In this document: positions 51,801 through 62,669 of the stretch, piece by piece
How the letters are laid out: each line of letters begins with the position of its first letter
Position numbering within the stretch: position 1 is the stretch's first letter
Assembly (NCBI GenBank): GCA_034620365.1
Contig: JAQGEQ010000071.1
Location: forward strand, 868,001 to 932,000
Length of the DNA: 64,000 bases
Source of the DNA: Pegea sp. RAD2-039
Lineage: Eukaryota > Chordata > Thaliacea > Salpida > Salpidae
Direction of reading: 5' to 3'
Position numbers and translations under genes: made by a program
The notes under the pieces: model-generated
Seen by the model: only the letters and a program-made list of their open reading frames with translations
Database searches by the model: none
Told to the model about the DNA's origin: nothing

Positions 51801-52982
51801 GATGATTATTCTATTATTATTATTATTATTATGATAATTTTCTTAAATAAGATTGATAATATTTTATATTCTTAACAATTCTAAAAAATCATTTTAAGAT
51901 CAAATATTTAATAATAAAAAACCTTATGATCTTAAGAAAACAAGAAACTTATATTAGGTTAAGCAAAATTGAATGAATCAGGAAAACAATCACTACAAAA
52001 AACGATATAAATAACAAGTATATAAGAAGGAAGAAATATTCAACTATGATACAAAAGGCTCCTAAATCCAAATCATCCAAGTGTTTATAATAATTTTTAA
52101 TATTTAATTTAAATAACTGAAAAAAACGATTGTTAAAAATGGTGAAAAATGCTATTTACAATAGCTTAAAAGTATTTTACAATCGATTATTTATGAAAAA
52201 ATAGTATTTTCCACATTAACTAATTAAGCGAATATTATTCAAAATCTTTCTTGATTCAAAGGATTTCAAAAATTCTTAATTGAAAATTAATTTCGGTAAA
52301 AGTAACGTCCATTATGAATTTTTCAATATAAGTTTGCTTAATGTATTGTATTTTCTTACAAATGATTTCTTTAGTTGTTGCTATGCCAAAATAGGAAAAA
52401 TATTTTAAAGAAGTTTTACAAATTGATTCTGAAAATTTAAATTCTTTTTTATTATTATCTTAAAATGATTATTCAATTAAAATTTTATATTATCTAGAAA
52501 TTTATATTATCTTATTTTGTTTATCTATAAAAAGTTTAAAAAATCAAATATTCTTACAATCAGCGACGATTAGAAATAAGAGTTCTTGATATCTTTAAAA
52601 CCATGATTTGTTAAAGGAGTTTATTTTATGTAACAAGAATGTCGATGGCGTAGTCAAAAATGATATTAAGTAGTTTATTAGAGCTATTTTACAAATGTTA
52701 TCTATGTTTTGACTCATATATCTTAAATGGTTCAGATCATTTACAAATTTCAATTAATTTTTCTAAAAACAATTTTTTCAATTGCCAATTTAAAGTAAAC
52801 ATCAAAACATAATCTGCTAAAGTTATTGAATACTTTTTTAATTCAAGTATATAGAAGTTTCATTACACACCTTTTTTTGCAGTTAACGAAGCTTCATTTG
52901 GTGATGAATTGTTGAAAGCTGCTGATTTCCTTACAGCTAAAGTAAATAAAACCAAAATTATTTTAACTTTGGAAATAATCAT
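48896..52982 (-). CDS. LDLa-repeat GPCR, LGR/relaxin-receptor-like, without LRRs
   Basis: CDS is 48,896-51,561 joined to 52,871-52,982, 925 residues. Exon 1 encodes a signal peptide (MIISKVKIILVLFTLAV) and ends in phase 1; the join reads AKK-DCTDLKC. The ectodomain (about residues 40-530) is Cys-rich, with about seven LDL-receptor class A modules seen from DxSDE-type words: CENQADE, CRDSSDE, CYDLSDE, CLDGSDE, CADGSDE. The 7TM domain (about 540-860) has GNSAS in TM1, NLSFSD in TM2, YRLIGLCRPF after TM3, YYGGTCICLP in loop 2, RVTKLILTDF in TM6 and PINSVFNPLLYT in TM7. Loop 2, TM6 and TM7 fit the LGR/RXFP/GRL101 class. No leucine-rich repeats are present, and the usual Asp/Glu of the DRY motif is replaced. 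Ligand unknown. The 1.3 kb intron shows only an ATT repeat near 51,812-51,833. Confidence 0.93.
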
Positions 52983-55021
52983 CTGTCAAATAAAATTATT
53001 TAAGGAAATTAACGTTTAAACATTTGTAATTTGTAATAAAAATAGCGATTTTTTTGCCTCAAGCTCAAGTTTTTATTTATTTTATGTATTTACAAAACAT
53101 TTTCAAACATTAAGTAAATATCAAGTAATAATATTTAATTAAGTCAAAATGCTAAAGAAAAAATCAATTTTCTACAAGTATTAAAAACATGGATTATCAA
53201 CAAGCTGACTTGAATATGTGATGCAAAATTGGCTCTACATACATAAGTAAGTACATGCTTTATTTCTTCTAATTTCGCGCTCATGAATAATTAAAAATAA
53301 GATTGAGTTGGTAGAAATGATAGGAAAATTAGTACGTCGCTTTGTAAGGACAGATTTTTTCCTGGTTTTTTAAACGAGATTAGTTTTAAAATGCTGTTTA
53401 CAAATGTTGTTCTGGTTAACTGCTGATTCTAACTTCTTTCGATAAATATTAGACAAAAATTATAAAAACGATCTTACTATAAGCTTAAAAGTCATTCTTT
53501 TAAAAATTCCTAAATTCTTATACAAAGATATTTCTAACCTTGTAATTTTGGAGAGTAGAAAATAGATTACAAAGTAATTTTTCTACAAACACCTATCCTA
53601 AAAATTGAGGTTCTTTAGGTAAAAAAATATTCGGTAGTGAAAAAATTTCTCCGAAACAAAAAAAAGATTTCTAACCCTAACAAATGAAAATTTGTCAGAA
53701 GAAAAAACATTTACGAGGTGTTTACAGCATTTTTATAGTTTACGTTTTGAATTTAGAAACAAGTTTTTCTAACATCTAATATTGTGTAGCTTAACAATAC
53801 AAAAACTATTTCGCTTTACTTCAATTGGATTTTCTTTAGTCGATAATAAAGTTTAAAAAAATAAAACTACAAAAAAGTAAAATACTAAAATTTAAATGAT
53901 TTCAATTCTAGACATGAAGTGATATTTCTTTGTTGAAATATTTGCATACAAACGAGTAATGAATCCTAATAATCTTGTAAGATTTTGAAAATATATTTTA
54001 TAATATGACTATGTGCTTATTATATGCTGAAATAAAACTAGATATGTTTGAGAAAAATGTTGGAGTATTGTTTATTACCACCATTGACGACAAAATTCAT
54101 TTTTAATGAGTTCGCATCTACTATTTGTTTAAGCCATCAATCATAATTTCACCTTTTTAAGTTGTTTCTTGGATTCTCAAAATATTCTACGTTCTCATCT
54201 ACAGTATTATCTAACGAAACACAAACGAATAAATAAGAGAATAATTTCAAGTCAAATAAAAGTTTTCAATCTTATATGCTTAGTATCTTTTTCGATTTTT
54301 ATTTTTGTAAACTTTTTCTATCAAATCTAGTAACAAAGGCTCTTAATAAAGTAACTAAATATCAATAATCCTATTTCAGAACATTTAAAATTTAATAAAA
54401 ATCTTTAATTTGGTATTATTCTTCATGGTATTATGCTAATCCAACCCAACATTTGTTGAAGCCACTTTATGTAACTCTTAAGCCTACAAATTAATTTTAA
54501 GTGCTGATATTGTTCGGATAAGACTGGGGACTATCTTAGTGATAAAATATTGACTCATAGAAATTAAAACTAATCAAAGTATGAAATCTTCTGACTGTTG
54601 AATTGTAATAACCTTTTTAATGTAAAAAATAACAAATATTTGTAATTTGATACTGTCACTAAGCAAAAAATATTTTTATAAATTAAACAAAGTTACAAAA
54701 AAGCAACTTTAGAAACTTATAAGAGTTGAGAGGCATTTCATTATCATTAAACATATTAATGATGTTTTATTAGTTAGTACCGAATACAAAACAATATATG
54801 TGAAGACTGTAGAGAAAAAATGTATAATCAATGATTTGAAAAAGTAAAAATCTTTTGATTGATTGTAACATTATATATAAACAATATTGGGAAAGAGCAG
54901 CTTAAAGCGAAGCTGCTACATAAAAGCTAAAATTATAAAGTTTGGAAGTAAAAAACGAAGCTGGAATAAAATTCAATGATATGAACAAATGATTGGTTAA
55001 AAAAGATGTTAGTGTCAACCA
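52983..55021. other. intergenic, AT-rich
   Basis: Two kilobases between the GPCR start and the EF-hand gene stop. No open frame with splice or homology support. The GPCR promoter should lie in the left part. Confidence 0.5.
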
Positions 55022-56466
55022 TCAGTCACCAGCATTACGACCAACCACATTCAAGAAATCTTCTTTGTTAAGACGTTTTGAAATGCTAAACTCTGAAATC
55101 ATTTCTTGAACATCTGATTCTGTAAATTTGACTCTCAATTTTGTGAGAGTCTTTCTCAAATCTTTCTCGTCAATAAATCCGTCTCCTGTAGATGAAAAGT
55201 CATTTAGATAAGAAATAGAGACAGAATCAATTGTTGAGTTTTCAAAACATATTTGCAGTTAATCATGAAAAGCACACGCTTTTGCCAAACTAATTTGAAT
55301 TTTTACGAAACTAGTTCTTGAAGAGTTTTTGAAAGTAACAGAGAAATCGATCTACTAAAAGTTGATAAGTATAAAAAGATCAGACTTAATTCAAAATTTT
55401 CCCAAATATCAAAATAAGCGCAAAAAATAAGAAGAAAGTTTAGCAATAAATCACAGAATGAGCTTTAATTGAAATTATACTGACCGTTTTGATCAAAATA
55501 ATCAAACACTAATTCCCATTCTTCATCAGAATCATCTTCCTAAAGATTAAATGTTTGAAGATTAATTAGATTGTTGATCACAAAATTCAATAACAAGATT
55601 TATATTTCATGTAGCTCATCCAAAAAATATGAAATTACAAAATTCTCGAAAATTAAGCAGCAAATATTATTTCTTAACTAACCTGATGTATATATGCAAG
55701 AAATGTGAGGAAGTCGTTGAAATTCAAACAACCTGTTCCACTTCTATCTACTTCTTTTATTGTATTGATTATTTCTTCATCTGTTGGGTCTTTGCCTAAA
55801 GCCCTCATAATGGTGCCCACTTCTTTTGGTCCTTTAAATTGGTTTAAAATAGAAATTTAAACTTAAAAACTAATTTTATTTGAAATTTTTAATTATTAAA
55901 AATAAATAATTTTGTTTTATTCAACAAGGTCATGTAACTGTTTGTAAATCAAATACCTATCGCCCCTTTATCATGTATATCTAATAAATCAAAAGCTTCT
56001 TCATAAACATCAAGTAGATGGTCAGGTAGCTGGTTTGCTTTTACAGATGGAATTCTAAAGTTGAAAACAAGTTTAGAGCCTAGATTTTTGAAACACAGAT
56101 AAAAGATAAATGAATAAAGATCTAACTTAACTTATAAGTTGAACAGCTTGCAAAAGTTCATAAATATTTATCTTCATAAAAACAACAATAAATAAAACTT
56201 TTATTTAAACATTTAATGAAAATTTCAACAGGCTTAATGCTACTAAAGTTTTGAATTATTTTAATTAAGCTATTTATAAATATGTAGATGCATAAAGCAA
56301 AAAGTATTTAAACAACAAATTAGACTAAATATGACAAATTATAATACCTTGATTTGGAATTGACATCAGAGCATGTACTGTTGGTGCTAAGGATGCTTAC
56401 ATTGCTAAGATATCTAAACTTATCTCTTACACGCCGTTTATACTTTCTGACTCTTTCTTGTGCCAT
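55022..56466 (-). CDS. calmodulin-like EF-hand protein
   Basis: CDS joins 55,022-55,185, 55,485-55,539, 55,683-55,831, 55,957-56,054 and 56,348-56,466: 585 bases, 194 residues, all phases consistent. Start: ATG of MAQERVRKYKRRVRDKF, a basic N-terminal extension of about 45 residues. Four EF-hands follow in calmodulin spacing. EF1 LDIHDKGAIGPKEV; then VGTIMRALGKDPTDEEI, as in calmodulin VMRSLGQNPTEAEL; EF2 VDRSGTGCLNFNDF; EF3 FDQNGDGFIDEKDL, the best calcium loop; EF4 near ISKRLNKEDFLNVV, degenerate. Calmodulin, troponin C and calmodulin-like proteins are all possible; true calmodulin is excluded by the extension and the divergent loops. The exon could also be spliced to further 5' sequence at an AG near 56,512. 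Confidence 0.9.
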
Positions 56467-58110
56467 TTTAAATCTACTTAATAAATGTTTGTGCGATTTA
56501 CAAGGACAAGGTTCTATATGCAAATTAAAAAATAGACTTTTAAAAATTAAATATATAAGAAGTAGACAGATTCAAATTTTCAGTTTTAATATAACATAAG
56601 TAAATAGAATTAGAGAAAAAAAACAGATTAATAACACATGGCAGATAACAATCAATTTATTACCGATGCTTTAATCACAGCATACCCTAAAAATTTTTTT
56701 AGAAAAAATATTCATATATGCTATGTGGTATCATTAACAATGTTTCTTGTGTTATTTCCATATTTTAAGCATTTTATTTATATAAATAAGATAAACATTT
56801 TTTGTTTATCTTTATTTCATTTGTAACTATTCATTCAATCAGAAACTTATAAAATAATCTAATATATCAATAAAATTAAATTCAACCAAAAAGTTTTTAA
56901 TCTTGTATACAAAATTGATAGTGTTAATTTTAAAAAAACAAAAATATATAAATTATTATAACATTATAATATACATTTTTGAGTAACATAAATAAATACA
57001 GGTTAGAAGAACAAATTATCAAGAGATTAGAAATTGGTAAAACATAAATTCAAAACTTTATGAATGCGTAAGTTTTAAAATAAATTGCATAACCTGGAAA
57101 ATTATCTGTTTTAAATGAAAGAAAAGATATAATAAAATGTATAGAAATTAATACAAGTATCACCCATTAATCAAAACAATCTATTAATTTACTTAAAATG
57201 AACAAAATATATAAAAAAAACTTATCAAAAATCACTAAAATCTTTTTATAAATTTTCATAAAATATGTTTTCTAAACATTAAATAGTAAATAATCAACGT
57301 TTACATGGAATATTTGGTATTACATTGAACAAACCATCTTATAACTCAACAATATTTAATTCTAAACTACTACTCAAAACATCAATTAAAATATATTAAG
57401 AACTAAAATATTATCTATAAATATAACATGATTATGATATTACATCTGTTTATAAGCTTCATTTGAAAAATATTGTTGTAGTTTTAAGTTCAAGTTTTTC
57501 ACTTAGAAGGTAATTTATTCATAGAAAATTGTTTAAAATCATATCAGTCAAACATGACGTTTTGTAGAATTTCTACTAGAATTTAGGAAAAAATTGCTTT
57601 TCTAAAAATAAGTCCCCATATAAGCGAAAATAGTTTGTTGTTATTCATAATATTTTTAACTTGCAAAAGAAAAAAATTGAAATTTCCAAGTTGTTTAAAT
57701 AAGGAAACAAAATGGTTTCAACTTAAATAAACGATTATTTATTTCTAATCATGATACAAAAATATTGAGTCGTAATTGTTTTTACCTTAGAACTTTGTAT
57801 AAATGTAAGTTATAATGACGAAATAGTTAGAAGAAAATATATCTTAGCAATCTATAGACCTCTGACACTTGGGCTTGAATATGATTTAGAAATAGATTGG
57901 TTAACTTTTCTTTAACATAGAAGCAATCTCTAAATATTTGAATTACTATGCTGAGCTTTTTTCAATAAAAAACCATCTATGTGTTAGTGGTTATACCACA
58001 ATTTGATTCTAGTTTTATGTAAAAAATGACTTCAGATTAAGTGCAAGCTACAAGTTTTTAATTTTTAGCCATTTTATTTTCGACATTGCATATTTACCAA
58101 TCATATTTAC
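56467..58110. other. intergenic, AT-rich
   Basis: Upstream flank of the EF-hand gene and left flank of the LINE. A short plus-strand frame at 56,638-56,826 is hydrophobic but has no support. Nothing else seen. Confidence 0.45.
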
Positions 58111-58114
58111 TTAT

Positions 58115-60245
58115 TACATTAAACGCGGGGGAGGGTGCCTGAAAAGAGCGCCTCTCGCTAACACACAGTCTCACAAATAATACCTATTATATAATTAAGT
58201 TAAAAGTATAGAAGCAAAAAAAATGTAATACATGGTATTTCATTAGTCCCATGCAATTGCTAATTCCAAGTACTAATTTCCAAGTACTAATTGTGCAGTA
58301 TGAGAAAAAAATCACTCTGATTAATGTACCACGTGGTATGGGTTTATTAAGATGTAATGTGTATCGTCTGAGTCGATATAACTTGAGAGAAGAACTAATA
58401 GAAAAGAAGGTATCAATTTTAATGTTAATTAAATTGTGGATAGTTGTAAAAATAAAAATTAAGTCGTATTTAATCCGTCGAACTTATAAACTAACTAAAT
58501 TTAAGAAGCTGAGACGAAGTTTATAGCTATCGTATTTAATATGAAGTTTCCTGAATATCCATCTCGTAAAGGTTGCCTGAACAGATTCATTTATTTGATA
58601 TCACCAATTTGATATGACATCCATGCACTAACATTTTATTCAAGAATTGGATGTATGTACAATTTTAGGAGATTCATAAAGAAGTATAGATCCTTATAAA
58701 TGAAGATCTTTATAATAAGGTAAACAAGGTGGATTGACTTTCAAAAAATTTTGGAAACATAACTGTGCAATTTAAAGTCAGATGATAGAGTAATGCCAAG
58801 GTCTAAGACCGAAGGTATTCGTTGAATAATAAATCCATTGATGGAATATTGGTTTAAGGGGGAAAGTTGTAAGTATAGACTTTGTGGGCTGGATTCTGAG
58901 CAGCCAGCTCACAAACCAGTTTTCTACAGTGTGTAGTGCAGTTTGAAGTTTTGAAGGATTAGAAGATGATAGTTTGATGTCATCTGCATACAGAAACACT
59001 CTGAAATCCCCTACTGCTACTAGTCTTCTGATAAGGTCTTCAATAAAAATTTAAAAGAGATAGGGATCTAGAACAGAACCCTTAAAAACACCTTTGAATA
59101 CTTATGTAATCTTCAAACCACTTTAAGGTAAAGTTGTTGGTTTTTAATTTTTGTAAAACAATAATGAGCTTGTTGTGTGGGACAGAATCAAACGCTTTAG
59201 CAAAATCGAGATATATGATGTCACAAGGAGTATTACTTTCATAGTGAGCAGTAAGTTCATTAAGAAAAGTTAGATGTTGAGTCAGGGAAGATCTCCGTTT
59301 CACAAAATCATGCTGGACATTAGATGTTAAATGGTGCTCCATCAAATGACTGGTCATATGATTGTGAATGATATGTTCTTTAGTTCTGCAGATAACTGAA
59401 GTCAGCAGAACTGATCTGTAGTTAAGTGCGGTGTTTCTGGGACCTTTTTTATAAATAGGAGTAATAATAGCTTTCTTCCAAATTTTTTGAACTCTTCCTC
59501 GCCACAGAGTGATGTTACAGAGTAGAGATAAGGTAGTGATAAAGAGGAAGTAGTTTTTTCTTAAAAACAAAGCAGGGTCTGATCAATGGTGTTGTTAAAC
59601 TGATAGCTTAAAAAAGATATAGCTTTACTTACTAAATCGACCGTTATGTCAAATTCTTTTATCTAAGAAAGATTTTGGAAAATGTCGGAGTAGGAAAGAG
59701 AGTCGGAAAGGAGTATTGCTATCATCGGTTATAAAAACGCTATTAAATTGATTGTTTAGCAATTCAGCTTTATTCTCTGATTTCATCACAAGCATGTTGT
59801 TGTTATCAAGCAAAGAAGGTATTTGGGATCTCGCAGTAAGCTTGTAATTTATGAGTTCAAAAACCGTTTTCTTGCTACGTGAAGATAAGACTGCACTTTC
59901 TCTTCCTAAGTGGAAATCAGAAATAGTTTGTAAGGATCTTTGTACAGAGATTTGATGGAAGGGTATACTTTAGTTTGATTGTAGAGGAAGTTTTTAAATG
60001 TTGTAAATATTTGGGCAAATGAGCCTTTTTGTTGATTCTATAAAATGTTTAAATTCATCAATTGACTCTTTAACGATGTTTGTAAGCCGTGAGTAATTAG
60101 TATTGATGTCTTCGGTGAAGTTGAAAACTAAAATCTAGTCAACACCTGATAGAAACTCACTAATATCATAATTTCCACAAAGATTCCTGTTTACTTGAAG
60201 TTTTAAATGAAGCTTGTTTTCTGAGCTGCCACTTTGTGTGATTCA
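58115..60245 (-). mobile_element. decayed CR1/jockey-like LINE (copy 2), 5'-truncated
   Basis: Reads on the minus strand. From its 5' side: a pre-RT region at 60,240-59,580 (CGNYDISEFLSGVD, LLNNQFNSVFITDD), the reverse transcriptase at 59,570-59,082 (WKKAIITPIYKKG, NYRSVLLTSVICR, YLDFAKAFDSVPHNKL), the catalytic-box region at 58,999-58,778 (LYADDIKLSSSNPSKL), the C-terminal segment at about 58,330-58,480, then a 3'UTR hairpin and tail near 58,115-58,190. Stops and frame changes separate the blocks, so it is inactive. No endonuclease domain is visible. The 3' part aligns by eye with copy 1. Confidence 0.88.
58137..58190 (-). repeat. LINE 3' hairpin, second copy
   Basis: On the minus strand the text reads GTTAGCGAGAGGCGCTCTT; copy 1 reads GTTAGCGAGAGATGCTCTCTT. 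The stem is kept while the loop-proximal bases differ. LINEs of the CR1/L2 type often carry a 3' hairpin used by their reverse transcriptase. Confidence 0.6.
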
Positions 60246-60290
60246 GATAAAATATAAATAAATAAATAAACATCTGTTTACTGTAGAATG
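60246..60290. repeat. (AATA)n tract at the LINE edge
   Basis: A short run of ATAAATAAATAAATAAA immediately right of the LINE 5' end. It resembles the tails of the LINE copies, so one element may have inserted next to the tail of an older one. Confidence 0.45.
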
Positions 60291-60759
60291 CAAGCAGTTT
60301 TTTATTGACTAGCTTAAAGATGTCCCTCAGAAGACCTTAATACAAACTTCAACTAGTGTTTCAAAATTTAAAGAACAATTTTAAATGTTGGAAATTTTTA
60401 TAACAGCTCTAACAAGAAAATATCATCTAAAAATTCCTTTTACTTTATTACTTAAAAAACTTAAAAACGATCTAATTGGTGCTAATTGACAAAACATGAA
60501 TAACAATTTAAGCTAAGAATTTAGAATAAATGCAGAAGACATATTGTTGACATCTCGTTGACATCTCGTTAAGTAGTGAATTAATGTATTTCTTTCAAAT
60601 AAGCGGCAAAATTTAATCACGATGAAAAAGTATTAAAACTTTATATTTAAAATCGTCAATTCAAGTTTGCTTATAAATGCATTTTGAACTTCTTTCTACT
60701 CATTAAAGCTAAATTACCCACCATTTAAACTACACTCTCTAAATACAAACTTTGTTGGG

Positions 60760-61110
60760 TCGGCTACCTCATCAGAATAAAGAATAACTGTTTACCCAAA
60801 ATTGTATTCTATGCTGAACTCTCATCTGGCTGCAGAAATAGAGGTCCTCCAAAATAGAGGCACAACTATTCAGTAAAGTTGAAATCGTTAAGTATACAAC
60901 ACTTTCAATTGTTTCAACTTTCAGCCGATTGTGCAATTTGAAGATAAATCATCAGTAATGAACAAGGAAGATACTAGTTTCACGGTCAACCGATATGACT
61001 AACCTTCTAGGACTATCTCTTTAGGAAATGCGGTTGAGTATGGTCTTAGCCCGAGTCCTATGTCCCATCTTGCAGTCACAAAGCACAGCCAATATTTGAT
61101 AACCCGTAGT
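60760..61110 (+). pseudogene. decayed LINE C-terminal segment of another type
   Basis: Frames broken by stops read, in order, LGRLPHQNK, then YAELSSGCRNRGPPK, then CEYGLSPSPMSHL. Many invertebrate LINEs end with RLPKQLLYGELxxGxRxxGRP, a charged segment and a zinc-knuckle-like CGRxCxxxIGLxSHxR. The order and spacing fit; the frame is lost at several points. Different from the copy 1/2 family. Confidence 0.45.
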
Positions 61111-61861
61111 GCTATTGCAGAAAAAACAGTTGACAACATTTAAACCTTAAAAACTGCTATCAAATTTTATAACTTTCAGAACTTTATGCAAAATACTTGA
61201 TTGTAAGCTTCAAAATAATCAACTAACTATTTAATTTAGTTAGATAAGTTCTTTCTTTTTGAATTTCTAAAATTGTCTAGTAGTTGAATAAATATAACTC
61301 TTGTTAATCTATCAATTACTTTTCACAGTAACAAACAGATAAAAATTTATTATTCCTACAGAAAACAAGTTTACAAAATGATCAAAAAAACTTTTTCATG
61401 AAATAGAATGTGTCATATAAACTTTAGGATAAACATAACTTCCTGCTTACAACCCATAAATTCTATATACTGACCAGCAAGTAACAGTAGTAGCATTAAA
61501 AACAAAAGCCAACAGGTTAGATTTTAATAAACTTCAAATAATCTTTTACTGCTTTATAAGATGAATATTCAACCGTATTCATAACTTGTTAGATCATCCA
61601 TTTTACACCTCAATCCGTATGCTCACTTTTCTTGTAAAATTTGGTCCATAGCTTTTAATTTTTGATATCTTTAAACCTGATTTCTACAATTTACTATAAA
61701 CACGTTCAGCTTCGATAGATTTGTGCATTTCACTCAGATTTACAAAAAGTTTACAACTAAAAGTGAAAATTGAAAAAAAATGAATTTCATCAATAAACAT
61801 TTTAGAATATAATTTTGATATTCTTATATAATTCATAAATTAATAATTTTGTCAACTACAG

Positions 61862-62002
61862 CTGGATGAGGAAGAAAATCGTGTCTATCATCCACCAACA
61901 CAGAAGCCAATCAAACCACCTTACCAAGTTGCTTGCTTGTTGAAGTCAACATCAAAGCTTGAACAAGAAAAGCCAGAAGAAAAACAACTTTTACAGAATT
62001 AA
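61862..62002 (+). CDS. isolated terminal exon on plus strand, unknown gene
   Basis: After a consensus CTACAG acceptor the plus strand is open for 46 codons and a TAA stop: LDEEENRVYHPPTQKPIKPP, then YQVACLLKSTSK and a Glu/Gln/Lys-rich end. Composition and codon quality look coding, and it is the only such signal on the plus strand. I found no convincing upstream exon within the window. It may be the last exon of a gene whose other exons lie among the LINE debris, or a gene remnant. Confidence 0.4.
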   Translation: MDEEENRVYHPPTQKPIKPPYQVACLLKSTSKLEQEKPEEKQLLQN

Positions 62003-62669
62003 ATTCTACTAAACGCTTTTACTAAACAAAATATAAACATTTTTGGAGATTTTCAATTTCTGTTTTATCTTTCTATTTTGTCGAATAATATTCTAATGTC
62101 GGTTTCACAGAAAATTGCCTTCAATTATTTCAATTTTGAACAATACACTGAAATATACAAGTAACCAAACTTATCGCTTTTATTATCTGACAGCTTTTGT
62201 TACACAAATAGAAAGTTTTTTTTCATGAACTATTACAGAAAAAAGAGTTTAGAAGTTTAAAGAAGTTAACAGAAATTTGATATAAGACATTCTGAAGATA
62301 ATTCAAAAGATTGATAAGGAAGAATCTATTACAAAAACGTTGAATTTAGGATTTTGAATGTCAAAGATATAATTTTTATGCACTCTAAATATTGAATAAA
62401 TAAATGATAAATCAGTTGATTCAAATAAAGTGTTATAAATAATATATATAAATATATATATATATATATAATAATAATATAATAATATATAAATAAAGTG
62501 GATATAATAAACTTTATAGTTTGTAAATATTTCTATCAAACTTGAACAAAGAAAGTTTATGATTTTTGAAGATAAATAGTTAGTGAGTAAATTAATTCAA
62601 CAGAATTTTGTTTGACAATATTAGAAAATGTTTAAAGCTTTTTTAATTATGGTACTGTAAATATGAAAA
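62003..62669. other. intergenic with TA/ATA microsatellite
   Basis: A TA-rich repeat at about 62,440-62,490. A minus-strand frame across it is only a translation of the repeat. Nothing else seen. Confidence 0.55.

Noticed and set aside
56638-56826. 62-codon hydrophobic plus-strand frame
   Set aside because: AT-rich DNA gives Phe/Ile/Tyr frames easily; no splice context or family.
58251-58526. 91-codon plus-strand frame, Lys/Ile-rich
   Set aside because: Lies antisense to the LINE C-terminal segment and matches copy 1 on the other strand.
62303-62539. 78-codon minus frame rich in Tyr and Ile
   Set aside because: Translation of a TA microsatellite.
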